From: JAKVCB01 sp963578605
Lineage (GTDB): Bacteria; Planctomycetota; Planctomycetia; Pirellulales; Lacipirellulaceae
DNA length: 52,945 bases
Reading direction: 5' to 3'
Assembly (NCBI GenBank): GCA_963578605.1
Contig: CAUZEA010000032.1
Span: 1-52,945, forward strand
Below, one piece after another: positions 18,582 to 26,807 of this stretch (positions within the stretch are counted from its first letter, which is position 1; each line of letters starts with the position of its first letter). The notes under the pieces were generated by a model that did no database searches, had not been told where the DNA came from, and worked only from the letters and a program-made list of their open reading frames with translations. A program made the position numbers and the translations under genes.

Positions 18582-19271
18582 ATGCGGACAGAACCCTACG
18601 GATCCGGACTTTATGTGGCCGAAAGTTGTCTGATCGCCTTTCCGTGGTTGTTCAGTATCACCACTAACGTTCCCAAGATTGGCAATCAAGAAGGTCCGCT
18701 GGAAGTGCAACTGGCCGTCTCACACGACCTGGAGCATTTCGAACGCCCTTACCGCACTCCCATCATCAAACCGGGTCAACCGGGCGAGTGGGACAGCGGC
18801 ACGTTCAGCACTGCGGCGTATGCTTTCGATCACGAGGACGAAGTGTGGTTGTATTACTCCAGCTCAAACCTCACTCACGCTTCACCGAGCTGGTATGGGG
18901 TCGAAGACAATCAATCGCATGAGGTCCAAACAGGAATCGGCCTGGTCAAATGGCGCAAAGACCGCTTCGTTTCGGCCGACGGCCCGAAGGAAGGTGCCAT
19001 TTTGACAACCATTCCAGTCCATTTCTCAGGTCAGCGGCTGGAAATAAACGCAGATGTGAAACCGCAGGGAAAAATTGTGGTGGAACTACTCGACATGGAC
19101 CTCAAACGACTAGCCACGTGGCCCGCTTCCGAGCCGGTCGGTGGAGACGACCTGCGCCACGTTGTAACATTTGGCGGAAAAACTAATGTCGCCGATCTCG
19201 CTGGGAAACCACTCGTGCTCCGCTTCCATTTGTACGACGCTCAGCTGTTCTCGTTCGCGTTTCGTGATTGA
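18582..19271 (+). CDS. C-terminal part of the frameshifted propeller glycosidase-like gene
   Basis: Continues the previous gene in another frame. Reading upstream of 18582 in this frame gives AKLARYLHYPNNPNVMRTEP, so the true join lies near 18500-18540 and one indel splits the gene. The text contains QLAVSHDLEHFERPYRTPII, VWLYYSSSNLTH and a final beta-sandwich (ILTTIPVHFSGQRLEINADV, then LAGKPLVLRFHLYDAQLFSF). This end module is frequent in planctomycete propeller proteins. Together the halves would make about 530 residues. The ATG at 18582 is an internal methionine, so this piece alone is unlikely to be translated as a functional protein. Confidence 0.65.
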   Translation: MRTEPYGSGLYVAESCLIAFPWLFSITTNVPKIGNQEGPLEVQLAVSHDLEHFERPYRTPIIKPGQPGEWDSGTFSTAAYAFDHEDEVWLYYSSSNLTHASPSWYGVEDNQSHEVQTGIGLVKWRKDRFVSADGPKEGAILTTIPVHFSGQRLEINADVKPQGKIVVELLDMDLKRLATWPASEPVGGDDLRHVVTFGGKTNVADLAGKPLVLRFHLYDAQLFSFAFRD

Positions 19272-19278
19272 AGGAACA

Positions 19279-20928
19279 ATGATAAATCTTCGTAACGTAG
19301 CACACCTGCTGACATTGGCATGCCTGGTCATTCCCGGCCGTGTTCACGCTCAATCCCAGGTGGCCCATGGCGTTGTCTACCACGACGTAAACAAGAACGG
19401 GGCGCGAGATACCGGTGAGTCGCCGGTGGCCGGTGTGTGCGTCTCCAATGGCGTCGATATCGTCAAGACAGACAAGACCGGAAGTTACGAGCTACCTGTC
19501 GATGATGATACGATCGTGTTCGTCATCAAACCACGGGGTTGGATGACGGCGATCGACCAGCAAAATATCCCCCGCTTCTACTACATTCACAAGCCAGCCG
19601 GTTCGCCGGATGACGAGTTCAAATTCAAGGGGGTCGAGCCCACAGGCCCGCTACCTGCTTCGATCGATTTTCCGCTGACACCGTCTGCCGATGAGACGAA
19701 TTTCGAGGTAATCGTCATGGGCGATCCCCAGCCCGACAATATCGACGATGTGAGCTACTACGCAAACGATGTTATCGCGGAGTTGGTGGGTACGGACGCC
19801 CGGTTTGCCATCGCCATGGGCGATCTGGTCGGAGATGATTTGTCGTTGTTTGAACCCATCAATCGTGTCCACGCCGTGCTTGGCATCCCCTGGTACAGCG
19901 TCTACGGAAATCACGACATGAACCTTCTGTCTCCCAATGACAAGTACGCGGATGAAACATTCGAGCGCGTGTATGGCCCCCCGAACTACGCGTTTCAATA
20001 CGGCCAGGTACACTTTATCTTGCTGGACAATGTGCGTTGGAACGGTCCCCAAGACCTCGACCCCCGGCCGCGGAATAACAACTACGGCGGATACAACGGT
20101 TGGTTGCATGAGGAGCAACTGAAATTTGTTGCCAATTATTTGGCAACGGTGCCGATCGACAATCGGATCGTGGTCTGCACGCACATACCATTGCCGACCC
20201 TGCATTCGATCGGGGAACCGCACATGACGCCGCAATTTGGCCGACTTCTGGAAATCCTGTCGAGCCATCCGCACACCATGTCCTACTCGGCGCACACCCA
20301 CATCAACGAACACTTCCTGGCAGGTACCGAGGACGGCTATCGTCCAGCGATTGCGTCTGTCCATCTCCACCACAACGTGGCCACGGGATCAGGCAGCTGG
20401 TATCGGGGGCCTCACGACGAGCAAGGTTTCCCGGTGACCACGATGCGCGATGGTACGCCCAACGGTTACACCAAGGCGATATTTGAGGGCAACCAATATC
20501 GCGAGCGATTCAAGGCCTCCCGCATGCCGGCCGACTACCAAATGGCAATCCATGCTCCGAGTGTCATATCGCCAGCTGAAACCGGCGCGACTGTTCGCGT
20601 GAACGTGTTTAACGGTAACGAAAAATCAACGGTGAACCTGCGTATCGACAAGCAGGGTGATTGGCTTCGCATGCAGCAACGACCGCAGGCGGACCCAGGT
20701 TACACGGCTCTACGATCGCAAAACTACGCGTGTCCGCCACCCGGGACAAGGGTGCTCAAACACGAAGCCATCGTTACACCGCATATCTGGGAAGCGACAC
20801 TCCCAGCAGGACTGCCTGCCGGAGTGCACGTGCTGGAGGTTGAGTCGACGGACATGTTCGGGCAAAAAGAGCGTGGAACAAGGTTGATCGAGATCAGACA
20901 AAAAGACCGGCAAGCCGATAGTCAATAG
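19279..20928 (+). CDS. Secreted calcineurin-like phosphoesterase with N- and C-terminal beta domains
   Basis: A 549-residue exported metallophosphoesterase. The start at 19279 follows a GAAGGA ribosome-binding site and gives a signal peptide ending near VHAQ (residues 22-25). An SdrD/B-like N-terminal domain (VVYHDVNKNGARDTGESPV) precedes the phosphoesterase core. Metal-binding motifs are GDPQ (Asp149), GDLVGDD (Asp182), YGNHD (Asn211-His212), CTHIPLP and SAHTHINEH. A C-terminal domain of the MetallophosC type follows. In the first motif the usual D-x-H is D-x-Q, as seen in some members. The family hydrolyses phosphomono- or diesters; the substrate here is unknown. It begins 7 bp after the propeller gene ends, suggesting co-transcription. 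Confidence 0.88.
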   Translation: MINLRNVAHLLTLACLVIPGRVHAQSQVAHGVVYHDVNKNGARDTGESPVAGVCVSNGVDIVKTDKTGSYELPVDDDTIVFVIKPRGWMTAIDQQNIPRFYYIHKPAGSPDDEFKFKGVEPTGPLPASIDFPLTPSADETNFEVIVMGDPQPDNIDDVSYYANDVIAELVGTDARFAIAMGDLVGDDLSLFEPINRVHAVLGIPWYSVYGNHDMNLLSPNDKYADETFERVYGPPNYAFQYGQVHFILLDNVRWNGPQDLDPRPRNNNYGGYNGWLHEEQLKFVANYLATVPIDNRIVVCTHIPLPTLHSIGEPHMTPQFGRLLEILSSHPHTMSYSAHTHINEHFLAGTEDGYRPAIASVHLHHNVATGSGSWYRGPHDEQGFPVTTMRDGTPNGYTKAIFEGNQYRERFKASRMPADYQMAIHAPSVISPAETGATVRVNVFNGNEKSTVNLRIDKQGDWLRMQQRPQADPGYTALRSQNYACPPPGTRVLKHEAIVTPHIWEATLPAGLPAGVHVLEVESTDMFGQKERGTRLIEIRQKDRQADSQ

Positions 20929-21059
20929 CTCCTTCGGTGCGGGTGAGCCGCTGCCCTCTTCCGGCCTTATTTCTTTCCCCAACGTTACCTCTGGGAAATT
21001 CGGACTTGAACGCTTTATAATTCGCGATCTCTGCAACGGCTTTGGCTGGATGCAACGAC

Positions 21060-21821
21060 ATGAACAGACGCAACCTCATTCTGATCCTTTCTGCCGCCGC
21101 ATTGGTCGGCCACCTGGCAAACAGGCCCACCTCCGGAGAAGATCTTGCCTCGGGAGAAATTCCCCCTGCGGGACATGTGAATGTTGCAGAATATCGAACT
21201 TCCGCTGTCGAGCGATGGGAGAGCGAGATCGCGAAGTTGGAAGCGAAGGACACAACGGAAACGCATCCCGAAGACAGCATTCTGTTCGTCGGGAGTTCCA
21301 GTATCCTCAGGTGGACCGACATTGCAGCGGACATGGCACCCTACCACCCGATTCAACGGGGGTATGGCGGAGCAAAGTGGTCTGACGTAGCCGTCTTTGT
21401 CGAACGTCTCGTTTTTCCACACCAATTTAGCGCTGTCGTCTTTTTTGTCGGCAACGACATCTCCGGGCGGGACAACGATAAATCGCCCACGGAAGTAGCC
21501 GGCCTTTTCGCTTACGTCCTGGGGAAGGTCAGAGAGCACGACGCAGAGGCCCCCGTATTCTATGTGGCGGTGACACCCACTCCCGCACGATTGGGTGTCT
21601 GGCCGGAAATCAAAGCCGCGAACACGGCTGCACGAGCAGTTTGTGAGAGTACGGAAAATACATATTTCATCGGCACCGAGAGCCTGTTTTTTGATCGGGC
21701 GGACAAGCTGCAAGTCAAGCTCTTTCTCGACGACAAGCTGCACCAAAACCGGGACGGATATGTCCGCTGGGCCGCCGCGATCAAGTCGCACCTCGATACG
21801 GTGCTGGACGGTTCGGATTGA
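21060..21821 (+). CDS. Secreted SGNH/GDSL-type hydrolase
   Basis: A 253-residue protein with a short signal peptide (NLILILSAAALVGHLANRPT). The SGNH blocks are visible: LFVGSSSILRW with nucleophile Ser80, RGYGGAKWSDV with the oxyanion glycine, VGNDIS with Asn132, and DDKLHQNRDGY with Asp225 and His228. The GSSS version of block I marks the subgroup common in Planctomycetes and Bacteroidetes, often acting as carbohydrate or acyl esterases. It follows the phosphoesterase by 130 bp on the same strand. The 185 bp downstream, before the convergent helix-repeat gene, contain only a short open scrap (FAVLDSVFGAPLGPRDADGG) of unknown meaning. Confidence 0.85.
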   Translation: MNRRNLILILSAAALVGHLANRPTSGEDLASGEIPPAGHVNVAEYRTSAVERWESEIAKLEAKDTTETHPEDSILFVGSSSILRWTDIAADMAPYHPIQRGYGGAKWSDVAVFVERLVFPHQFSAVVFFVGNDISGRDNDKSPTEVAGLFAYVLGKVREHDAEAPVFYVAVTPTPARLGVWPEIKAANTAARAVCESTENTYFIGTESLFFDRADKLQVKLFLDDKLHQNRDGYVRWAAAIKSHLDTVLDGSD

Positions 21822-22007
21822 AGCCTGCAGTCTGTCGCCTTAATGCCCTTACGCAGAGCCCAGCAGTTCAGTACCGGGATACGGCGAGTTCGCCGTGCTC
21901 GACAGCGTCTTCGGTGCGCCGCTCGGCCCGCGTGATGCGGACGGCGGCGTGCCCGACTACAACGCGTGTGTGAGTGTCAGTCGTTCTGACTAGGCGTCGC
22001 GCTCGCG

Positions 22008-22346
22008 CTACTTGAACCCGAGCTCTTTGTAGAGCTTGTCGGCCTCAGCACGAGTCATCTCTCCCGCCTCCACCGAGGCTTCAATGTGAGCTTTGGTGTT
22101 TGCGGTCTGCAGCTTTCTGAGCCTTCGCTCAGCATCTAGTTTGCTCAACTTACCTTCGTCGACCAGCCTCTTGAGTTCCGCTTCAACGCGTGCGTACTCC
22201 TCTTCGGGGATGAACCTAGGCTCTACGCCTTTCTCACCCTGTCTGGAGTCGATTGCCCGACGCATCTCGCCGAGCCTGCGATCAGCGTCCTCCCTGCTCA
22301 CCTTGTCCTCGGCGACCATCTTCTCGATCGCTTCTGCGCCGCTTGC
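22008..22346 (-). pseudogene. C-terminal continuation of the helix-repeat protein beyond an in-frame TAG
   Basis: This stretch is in the same frame as the helix-repeat gene, directly after a TAG at 22347-22349. It continues the same repeat style: AIEKMVAEDKVSREDADRRL, EEEYARVEAELKRLVDEGKL and ASVEAGEMTRAEADKLYKEL, ending at TGA/22008. The stop replaces the Tyr expected by analogy with EEEYARVE later in the protein. Its own first Met (22319) could start a 103-residue protein, but no ribosome-binding site supports that. Confidence 0.7.
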
Positions 22347-23243
22347 CTACTCCTCCCGAGGCTGCTCCTTTGATTCGCGCATACCGCGGGCGACCCGCCG
22401 TGCCATCCGCTGGACCAGTTCGACCTGCTGGTCGGTGAGGCCAAGCTCGCCGGTAAAATAGTCACGCAGTCGCGGGTCCAACTCGAAATCATCACCCTCG
22501 GACTTCACCTGGTAAATAACCCGGAGCATTACGCCCATAACCTTATCGAGCTGCGCGCGTTGGATCCCGTTCTCATGAAGGTGCTGCTGGATCCGGTCGA
22601 ATGCTTCGTCGGAAATCCCCATCCGCTTGTAGTGGCCTTCGAGCCCTGCCTCGCGAACGCACTCTTTGTCGGCGCATTCTTTCTCAGCCCATTCTTTTTC
22701 CATGGCCTCCCACTTGGCCCGGGCTTCCTCTTCGGTCAATTCGCCTTTGGCGACGGCCGCCTTGAGCCGCTCGCCAATCTCTGCTTTTTTAATGCCTTGC
22801 CATATTCCCCGCGATTGTTCTTCGGACATGTGACCTTCGGCGACGGCCGCTTTGAGCCGCGGGGCAATATCTTTTTCCTTGATTGCGTGCCACTTGGCCC
22901 ATGCTTCTTCTTCGGTCATCGTGCCCGCCTTCACTGCGGCCTTGAGCCGCTCGCCAACCATTCGGAGATGACCTTCTATCCCATGGTGCTCTTCACGGTC
23001 TCTTGACCAGCGTTCCTTCCCAGGGGCCCGGTTTTTAGTATTTTTTTGGAGTGCATCGATCATGATGACGGCTTGTTCAAGGGTCAGCTCTCCTTCGCTT
23101 ACGCTCTCGCCAAGACGCCTTTCAATGGCGTCGAAGTCCTGGGCGACCGCAAACCCAAGTGGGAGCACAACCAGGGCAGAAAGTAGTACACACACCTGGT
23201 ACCATCGTGGGTTCGATACGTTTGGCTTTCTTGCAATGATCAT
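22347..23243 (-). CDS. Exported protein of SHOCT-like acidic helix repeats, interrupted by a stop
   Basis: The ATG at 23243, preceded by AGAAGG, gives a signal peptide (VCVLLSALVVLPLGFAVAQD) cleaved near residue 36. The mature part contains repeats of about 33 residues built as ERLKAAV(K/A).G.(M/L)(T/S)EE(E/Q)A.AKW, at least four of them. These resemble the short EAGE(I/L)(T/S).EEA helix hairpins that are very common in planctomycete exported proteins. A less repetitive segment with EGHYKRMGISDEAFDRIQQH follows. The role is unknown; such repeats suggest protein interaction or counter-ion binding. The frame ends early at an in-frame TAG and continues in the same frame to 22008, so the original protein was about 410 residues long. 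Confidence 0.7.
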   Translation of the reverse strand: MIIARKPNVSNPRWYQVCVLLSALVVLPLGFAVAQDFDAIERRLGESVSEGELTLEQAVIMIDALQKNTKNRAPGKERWSRDREEHHGIEGHLRMVGERLKAAVKAGTMTEEEAWAKWHAIKEKDIAPRLKAAVAEGHMSEEQSRGIWQGIKKAEIGERLKAAVAKGELTEEEARAKWEAMEKEWAEKECADKECVREAGLEGHYKRMGISDEAFDRIQQHLHENGIQRAQLDKVMGVMLRVIYQVKSEGDDFELDPRLRDYFTGELGLTDQQVELVQRMARRVARGMRESKEQPREE

Positions 23244-23735
23244 TTTAAACCTTCTTTCAAGGAACCCACCGCCGTTGATTTCACTTGCTACAGCCGGCGG
23301 ACGGATTACCGGAGGAACGAGACACTCGACTGCTGTAAGCAGAGAACTGGCGTAGGTACGAGGTGTTGGTTTCAAAGTGGACAGGACCAGCGCGTCGCAG
23401 CAGATTTCTTCCATTGCCCGGAGGTTGCGCCTGGCCCGTCATAAAACTGTTCTCCCGTGTCAGTTGGATACCAGGAAAGATTGCTCCGTTTGTCTTCCGC
23501 TGGTCAAGTCCTTGAGTTGGATTTTCCACGTCCCCTTTTTATCGTTCAGGGCAAGCGGAATCAGGCCAGAAGCCTGGCCCGCGGTCGCCGATCGTACCGT
23601 GCTGCAGCCTGCACCAACTGCACAACCCTGTCGGAACCGCGCCGTGATTGACCAGGTCGGCTCGTGAACTGATTGATGATTTTTGTCCCGACATTCCATG
23701 ACCGAAAACCACCGCTCCGCTGCCAACCGGCCTGC

Positions 23736-24851
23736 TCACGATTCGTAAATCCAATCCAACGGCACGATCGCCAGCTTAAGATGCATCCGGCTACGGCCAA
23801 GTTTTCCAGGTGGCTCGAGGCTGTCGTACTTGGACGCTTCATAGGCGATTAGCAATTTGCGGTCGCTGGTGACGATAGGCGATGGGTTGGTGAACTCCCA
23901 GGCAGGATCGGTCTCGATGTGCTTGATCTTCTTCCAGGTCTCGCCGTCGTCGGTAGACAACCCGACCGACAGGGGTGTCCGCTTGCCGTAGTGATCGAAC
24001 GTCGGATCGTACCGGCTGTGGTTCCACACCAGCAGCAGATCGCCGGTCGCCGGGACCCGGGTCAACGCCGGGCACGATTCGGGCGACATGAGCCCGGTGG
24101 TTTGCGGTTTGGACCAAGACTGCCCGCCGTCTGCAGAGATCGACTTGAAAACACTGCCCAACTGGGTACGCATGACCATCAGCAGCCGGCCGTCGCGGAG
24201 CTCTTCGATTTTCGGTTCTTCGGCGCCGCGCATGGGAAGGTAGACGTAGTTGTCACATTCATGCCAGGTTTGTCCCTGGTCATCGCTGTAGAAACTCCCG
24301 GAGACGCCCGTGTCGGTCGGTGCGAGGAGCCCCTCGCCATCCTGCTGCAGCGCTTTACCCGTTATGGTCTCGGTCGGCACGACGATCCGCCCGGTCGACA
24401 ACTGCCGCACATCGTTCATCGATCCGGTGAGATGGCCAGAGCGTTCCCAGATCGGGGTCGGCTCTGAAAACGTCTGGCACTCGTCTTCGCTTTTGCAAAC
24501 GTAGGCCGAGATGATGCGATCTTCGTTCTGTACGAAGCGGTGATACATCTCGTAGCGGAACAAGATACGGCCACTTTGTAATCGCAGCAGGCTCGGCTTG
24601 TAGGCGGCCGTGTCGTCGGGGCCGCGCGCGACGAGCTGTCGGTAGTCGCCCCAGGTACGACCGCCGTCGCGGGAAACCATGCTCACAATGTCGTACGGCG
24701 CATCGTCACCTGCCTGAAAATTGCTCGTGTCGGCCTCCATCCACCCCAAAAAGATACTGCCGTCGTCGAGTTCAACAAGACTGGCGCCCGACTGCCGCGG
24801 GTGCGTTTCGTCGGCCTTCGCAACGATGACGATTTCAGGTGTACCTGGCAT
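23736..24851 (-). CDS. Sialidase-family (BNR/Asp-box) exo-enzyme-like protein
   Basis: A 371-residue six-bladed propeller protein. Four Asp boxes are visible: SRDGGRTWGD, SDDQGQTWHE, SADGGQSWSK and STDDGETWKK. Other conserved pieces are YKPSLLRLQSGRILFRYEMY, MRGAEEPKIEELRDGRLLMV and SPESCPALTRVPATGDLLLV. Asp boxes mark sialidases and related proteins, but many bacterial homologues act on other sugars or have no known activity. No signal peptide is seen with the ATG at 24851. The frame extends 26 codons upstream, but that part is antisense to the edge of a repeated module, so it is probably not native. Nothing convincing lies between it and the helix-repeat gene (23244-23735). Confidence 0.8.
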   Translation of the reverse strand: MPGTPEIVIVAKADETHPRQSGASLVELDDGSIFLGWMEADTSNFQAGDDAPYDIVSMVSRDGGRTWGDYRQLVARGPDDTAAYKPSLLRLQSGRILFRYEMYHRFVQNEDRIISAYVCKSEDECQTFSEPTPIWERSGHLTGSMNDVRQLSTGRIVVPTETITGKALQQDGEGLLAPTDTGVSGSFYSDDQGQTWHECDNYVYLPMRGAEEPKIEELRDGRLLMVMRTQLGSVFKSISADGGQSWSKPQTTGLMSPESCPALTRVPATGDLLLVWNHSRYDPTFDHYGKRTPLSVGLSTDDGETWKKIKHIETDPAWEFTNPSPIVTSDRKLLIAYEASKYDSLEPPGKLGRSRMHLKLAIVPLDWIYES

Positions 24852-24902
24852 CGAATGGACCCTCACGTGTACTCTTTCTAAACTGCTCACCTCCACCCGC
24901 CG

Positions 24903-25120
24903 CGACCGGGCAACTCGACGGGGTGCCAAGAGTACCTTATCATAGCAGCTATTACCAGTGATTAGCGAGCATCAGTATTACCAGTGATTAGCGAGCATCA
25001 GCGAGCATCGGAGTGTCCATGTCGAACGGAACCTGGTCTTCTTTGCCATGGAGTGGCACAGCGGGCACCCCACTGGTTGCCGTAATGGGCCAGTCAGCTC
25101 TAAAGCCTGACGTTCTCGGC
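24903..25120 (+). repeat. Repeated leader module, copy A (upstream repeat + start + signal peptide)
   Basis: Shares with 35549-35745 a non-coding part (CAACTCGACGGG, TTATCATAGCAGCTATTACC, AGTGATTAGCGA) and then a start codon (25019) with a signal-peptide-like reading MSNGTWSSLPWSGTAG, LVAVMGQSAL. Here the non-coding part has an internal tandem duplication of ATTACCAGTGATTAGCGAGC. The signal-peptide frame is open for 61 codons but soon drifts away from the sulfatase frame that follows. The similarity between copies covers about 190 bp with small indels. Confidence 0.75.
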
Positions 25121-25181
25121 GAAAATAGCACGGCAAAGATTCCTGGACTGCCACGCAGGTCCAAACCGACGGCTCTGCCAC

Positions 25182-25331
25182 GACTACCCCAACATGCACA
25201 ATGAAAAGCAGCGGTATGAGGCCGTATAGACAGCGCTCGACAGTGCGATCGGTCACGTGCTCGATGCACTGGCCTAATTCAAGCGGAGCGACAACACGTT
25301 CGTTTTCTTCTACTTCGACAACGGTGTATTT
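25182..25331 (+). pseudogene. Remnant of a type I sulfatase
   Basis: The frame reads DYPNMHNEKQRYEAV, stop, TALDSAIGHVLDALA, stop, then DNTFVFFYFDNGV. This matches the sulfatase segment (Y.(A/V)MV.ALD.AIG.VLDAL......DNT.V.F.SDNG) that follows the catalytic region in arylsulfatases. Two stops (TAG 25227, TAA 25275) interrupt it, and the cysteine-containing active site is absent. It lies between leader copy A and the amidase, suggesting the leader once served a sulfatase gene that was mostly deleted. Confidence 0.7.
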
Positions 25332-26726
25332 ATGTCCAATGATATTGCGATGCAATCAGCGACTGAGCTGTTGAAGCTCTATCGTAGCAAGCAATTGTCG
25401 CCAGTGGAGGCGACTAAAGCCGCGCTGGCGCGGATCTCGGTGCACGATCCACAGCTCAATGCTTTTTGTTATGTGGACGAAGATGCTGCACTCACGGCCG
25501 CAGGTGAATCGGAGTCGCGCTGGCAAAAGGGGGCGCCTAAAGGATTGCTCGATGGTGTACCTACTGCAATCAAAGACGTGATCTTGACCAAGGGTTGGCC
25601 GACCTTACGAGGATCGCGCATCGTCTCGAAGGATCAAACGTGGAACGAGGATGCACCCTGCACTGCGCGTCTGCGCGAGCATGGCGCCATACTGCTCGGA
25701 AAGACCACCACACCCGAGTTCGGTTGGAAGGGGGTCACCGATAGCCCTCTGACCGGTGTAACCCGCAACCCATGGAACCCCACCATGACACCAGGGGGAA
25801 GTAGTGGTGGCTCTGCCGCGGCTATCGCTACCAGTATGTGCGCGCTTGCAATCGGTTCCGACGGCGGTGGTTCTATCCGTATTCCCGCCGGTTTTACGGG
25901 TATCTATGGTATTAAGCCCTCGTTCGGACGCGTGCCCGCGGCACCGCTAAGTCCCTTTGGTACCGTTGCCCACGTCGGCCCCATGACTCGCACGGTGACC
26001 GATGCCGCTGTGATGTTGACGGTTATTTCAGAACCCGACCATCGCGACTGGTATTCCCTACCTGATGATGACGCCGACTACAGTGTGGGCCTCGAAGACG
26101 GCATCAAAGGCTTGCGTATCGCCTTTAGTCCAACGTTGGGCTTTGTCTCGGTGGACGCCGAGGTGGCGGCTGTCGTATCGAAAGCAGTCGGGGTGTTCGA
26201 AGATCTCGGCGCACATGTCGAGCAGATCGATCCAGGCTTCGATAATCCGTACGACACCTTTTGCACGCTCTGGTTTTCCGGTGCTGCTAACCTCACGAGT
26301 GTGTTCACGCCGCAGCAGCGCACCCAGCTTGATCCCGGTCTCGTCGAGATTGCGACGCACGGTGCTGCCATATCTCTATTAGACTATCTGCAAGCGGTGA
26401 AACGGCGTGAGGCCCTTGGTCAACATATGCGACTTTTCCATCAACGCTATGACTTGTTGTTGACACCCACACTGCCAATACCTGCCTTTGCCGCTAATCA
26501 GGAAGTGCCTGACCCGAAAACACAATCACGCTGGTGTGATTGGACTCCCTTCTCCTATCCCTTTAATCTTACTCAGCAGCCAGCGGCATCAATACCGTGT
26601 GGTACAACGAAGGCGCGATTACCGGTCGGTCTTCAGATCGTGGGGCCACAGCATAATGATGCTCTGGTGCTTCGCGCAAGCCGGGCGTTCGAGATGGCAC
26701 GCCCTATTGGGCTACCCAACTTGTAA
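25332..26726 (+). CDS. Amidase signature family hydrolase (GatA-like)
   Basis: A 464-residue cytoplasmic amidase that hydrolyses carboxamides. The Ser-cisSer-Lys triad is complete: Lys81 in TAIKDV, Ser157 in TPGGSSGGSAAAIA, and nucleophile Ser181 in SDGGGSIRIPAGF. The rest of the signature (GIKPSFGRVP, VGPMTRTVTDAA) and C-terminus (PVGLQIVGPQHNDALVL) is intact and of normal length. GatA of the tRNA amidotransferase is an alternative, but gatB/gatC are absent and the sequence looks like a catabolic amidase. The ATG at 25332 is in frame with the preceding sulfatase remnant and abuts it, with no ribosome-binding site, so native upstream sequence may have been replaced. It precedes the SDR-E1-E2 operon by 80 bp. 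Confidence 0.88.
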   Translation: MSNDIAMQSATELLKLYRSKQLSPVEATKAALARISVHDPQLNAFCYVDEDAALTAAGESESRWQKGAPKGLLDGVPTAIKDVILTKGWPTLRGSRIVSKDQTWNEDAPCTARLREHGAILLGKTTTPEFGWKGVTDSPLTGVTRNPWNPTMTPGGSSGGSAAAIATSMCALAIGSDGGGSIRIPAGFTGIYGIKPSFGRVPAAPLSPFGTVAHVGPMTRTVTDAAVMLTVISEPDHRDWYSLPDDDADYSVGLEDGIKGLRIAFSPTLGFVSVDAEVAAVVSKAVGVFEDLGAHVEQIDPGFDNPYDTFCTLWFSGAANLTSVFTPQQRTQLDPGLVEIATHGAAISLLDYLQAVKRREALGQHMRLFHQRYDLLLTPTLPIPAFAANQEVPDPKTQSRWCDWTPFSYPFNLTQQPAASIPCGTTKARLPVGLQIVGPQHNDALVLRASRAFEMARPIGLPNL

Positions 26727-26807
26727 CATTAAACGGCTAGAGGCTATCATAGCAGCTGCTCATCCTGAGAGTTCTGCTGGCAGCGGAAGGGAAAAAACGA
26801 GGTACGC

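Noticed and set aside
19651..20373. A 240-codon open frame antisense to the phosphoesterase
   Set aside because: It mirrors the coding strand of a clear gene, has no recognisable domain and a composition typical of antisense shadows.
22347..22349. TAG as a recoded amino acid (pyrrolysine or read-through)
   Set aside because: No recoding machinery or conserved downstream signal was seen, and other genes here end in TAG; mutation or error is simpler.
24940..25015. Short tandem repeats resembling a tiny CRISPR array
   Set aside because: Only two and a half units, no spacers of constant length, no cas genes; it is an internal duplication within the leader module.
26745..26757. A full third copy of the leader module before the SDR gene
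   Set aside because: Only 13 bases match and the signal peptide is absent; noted as a possible scar, not a copy.
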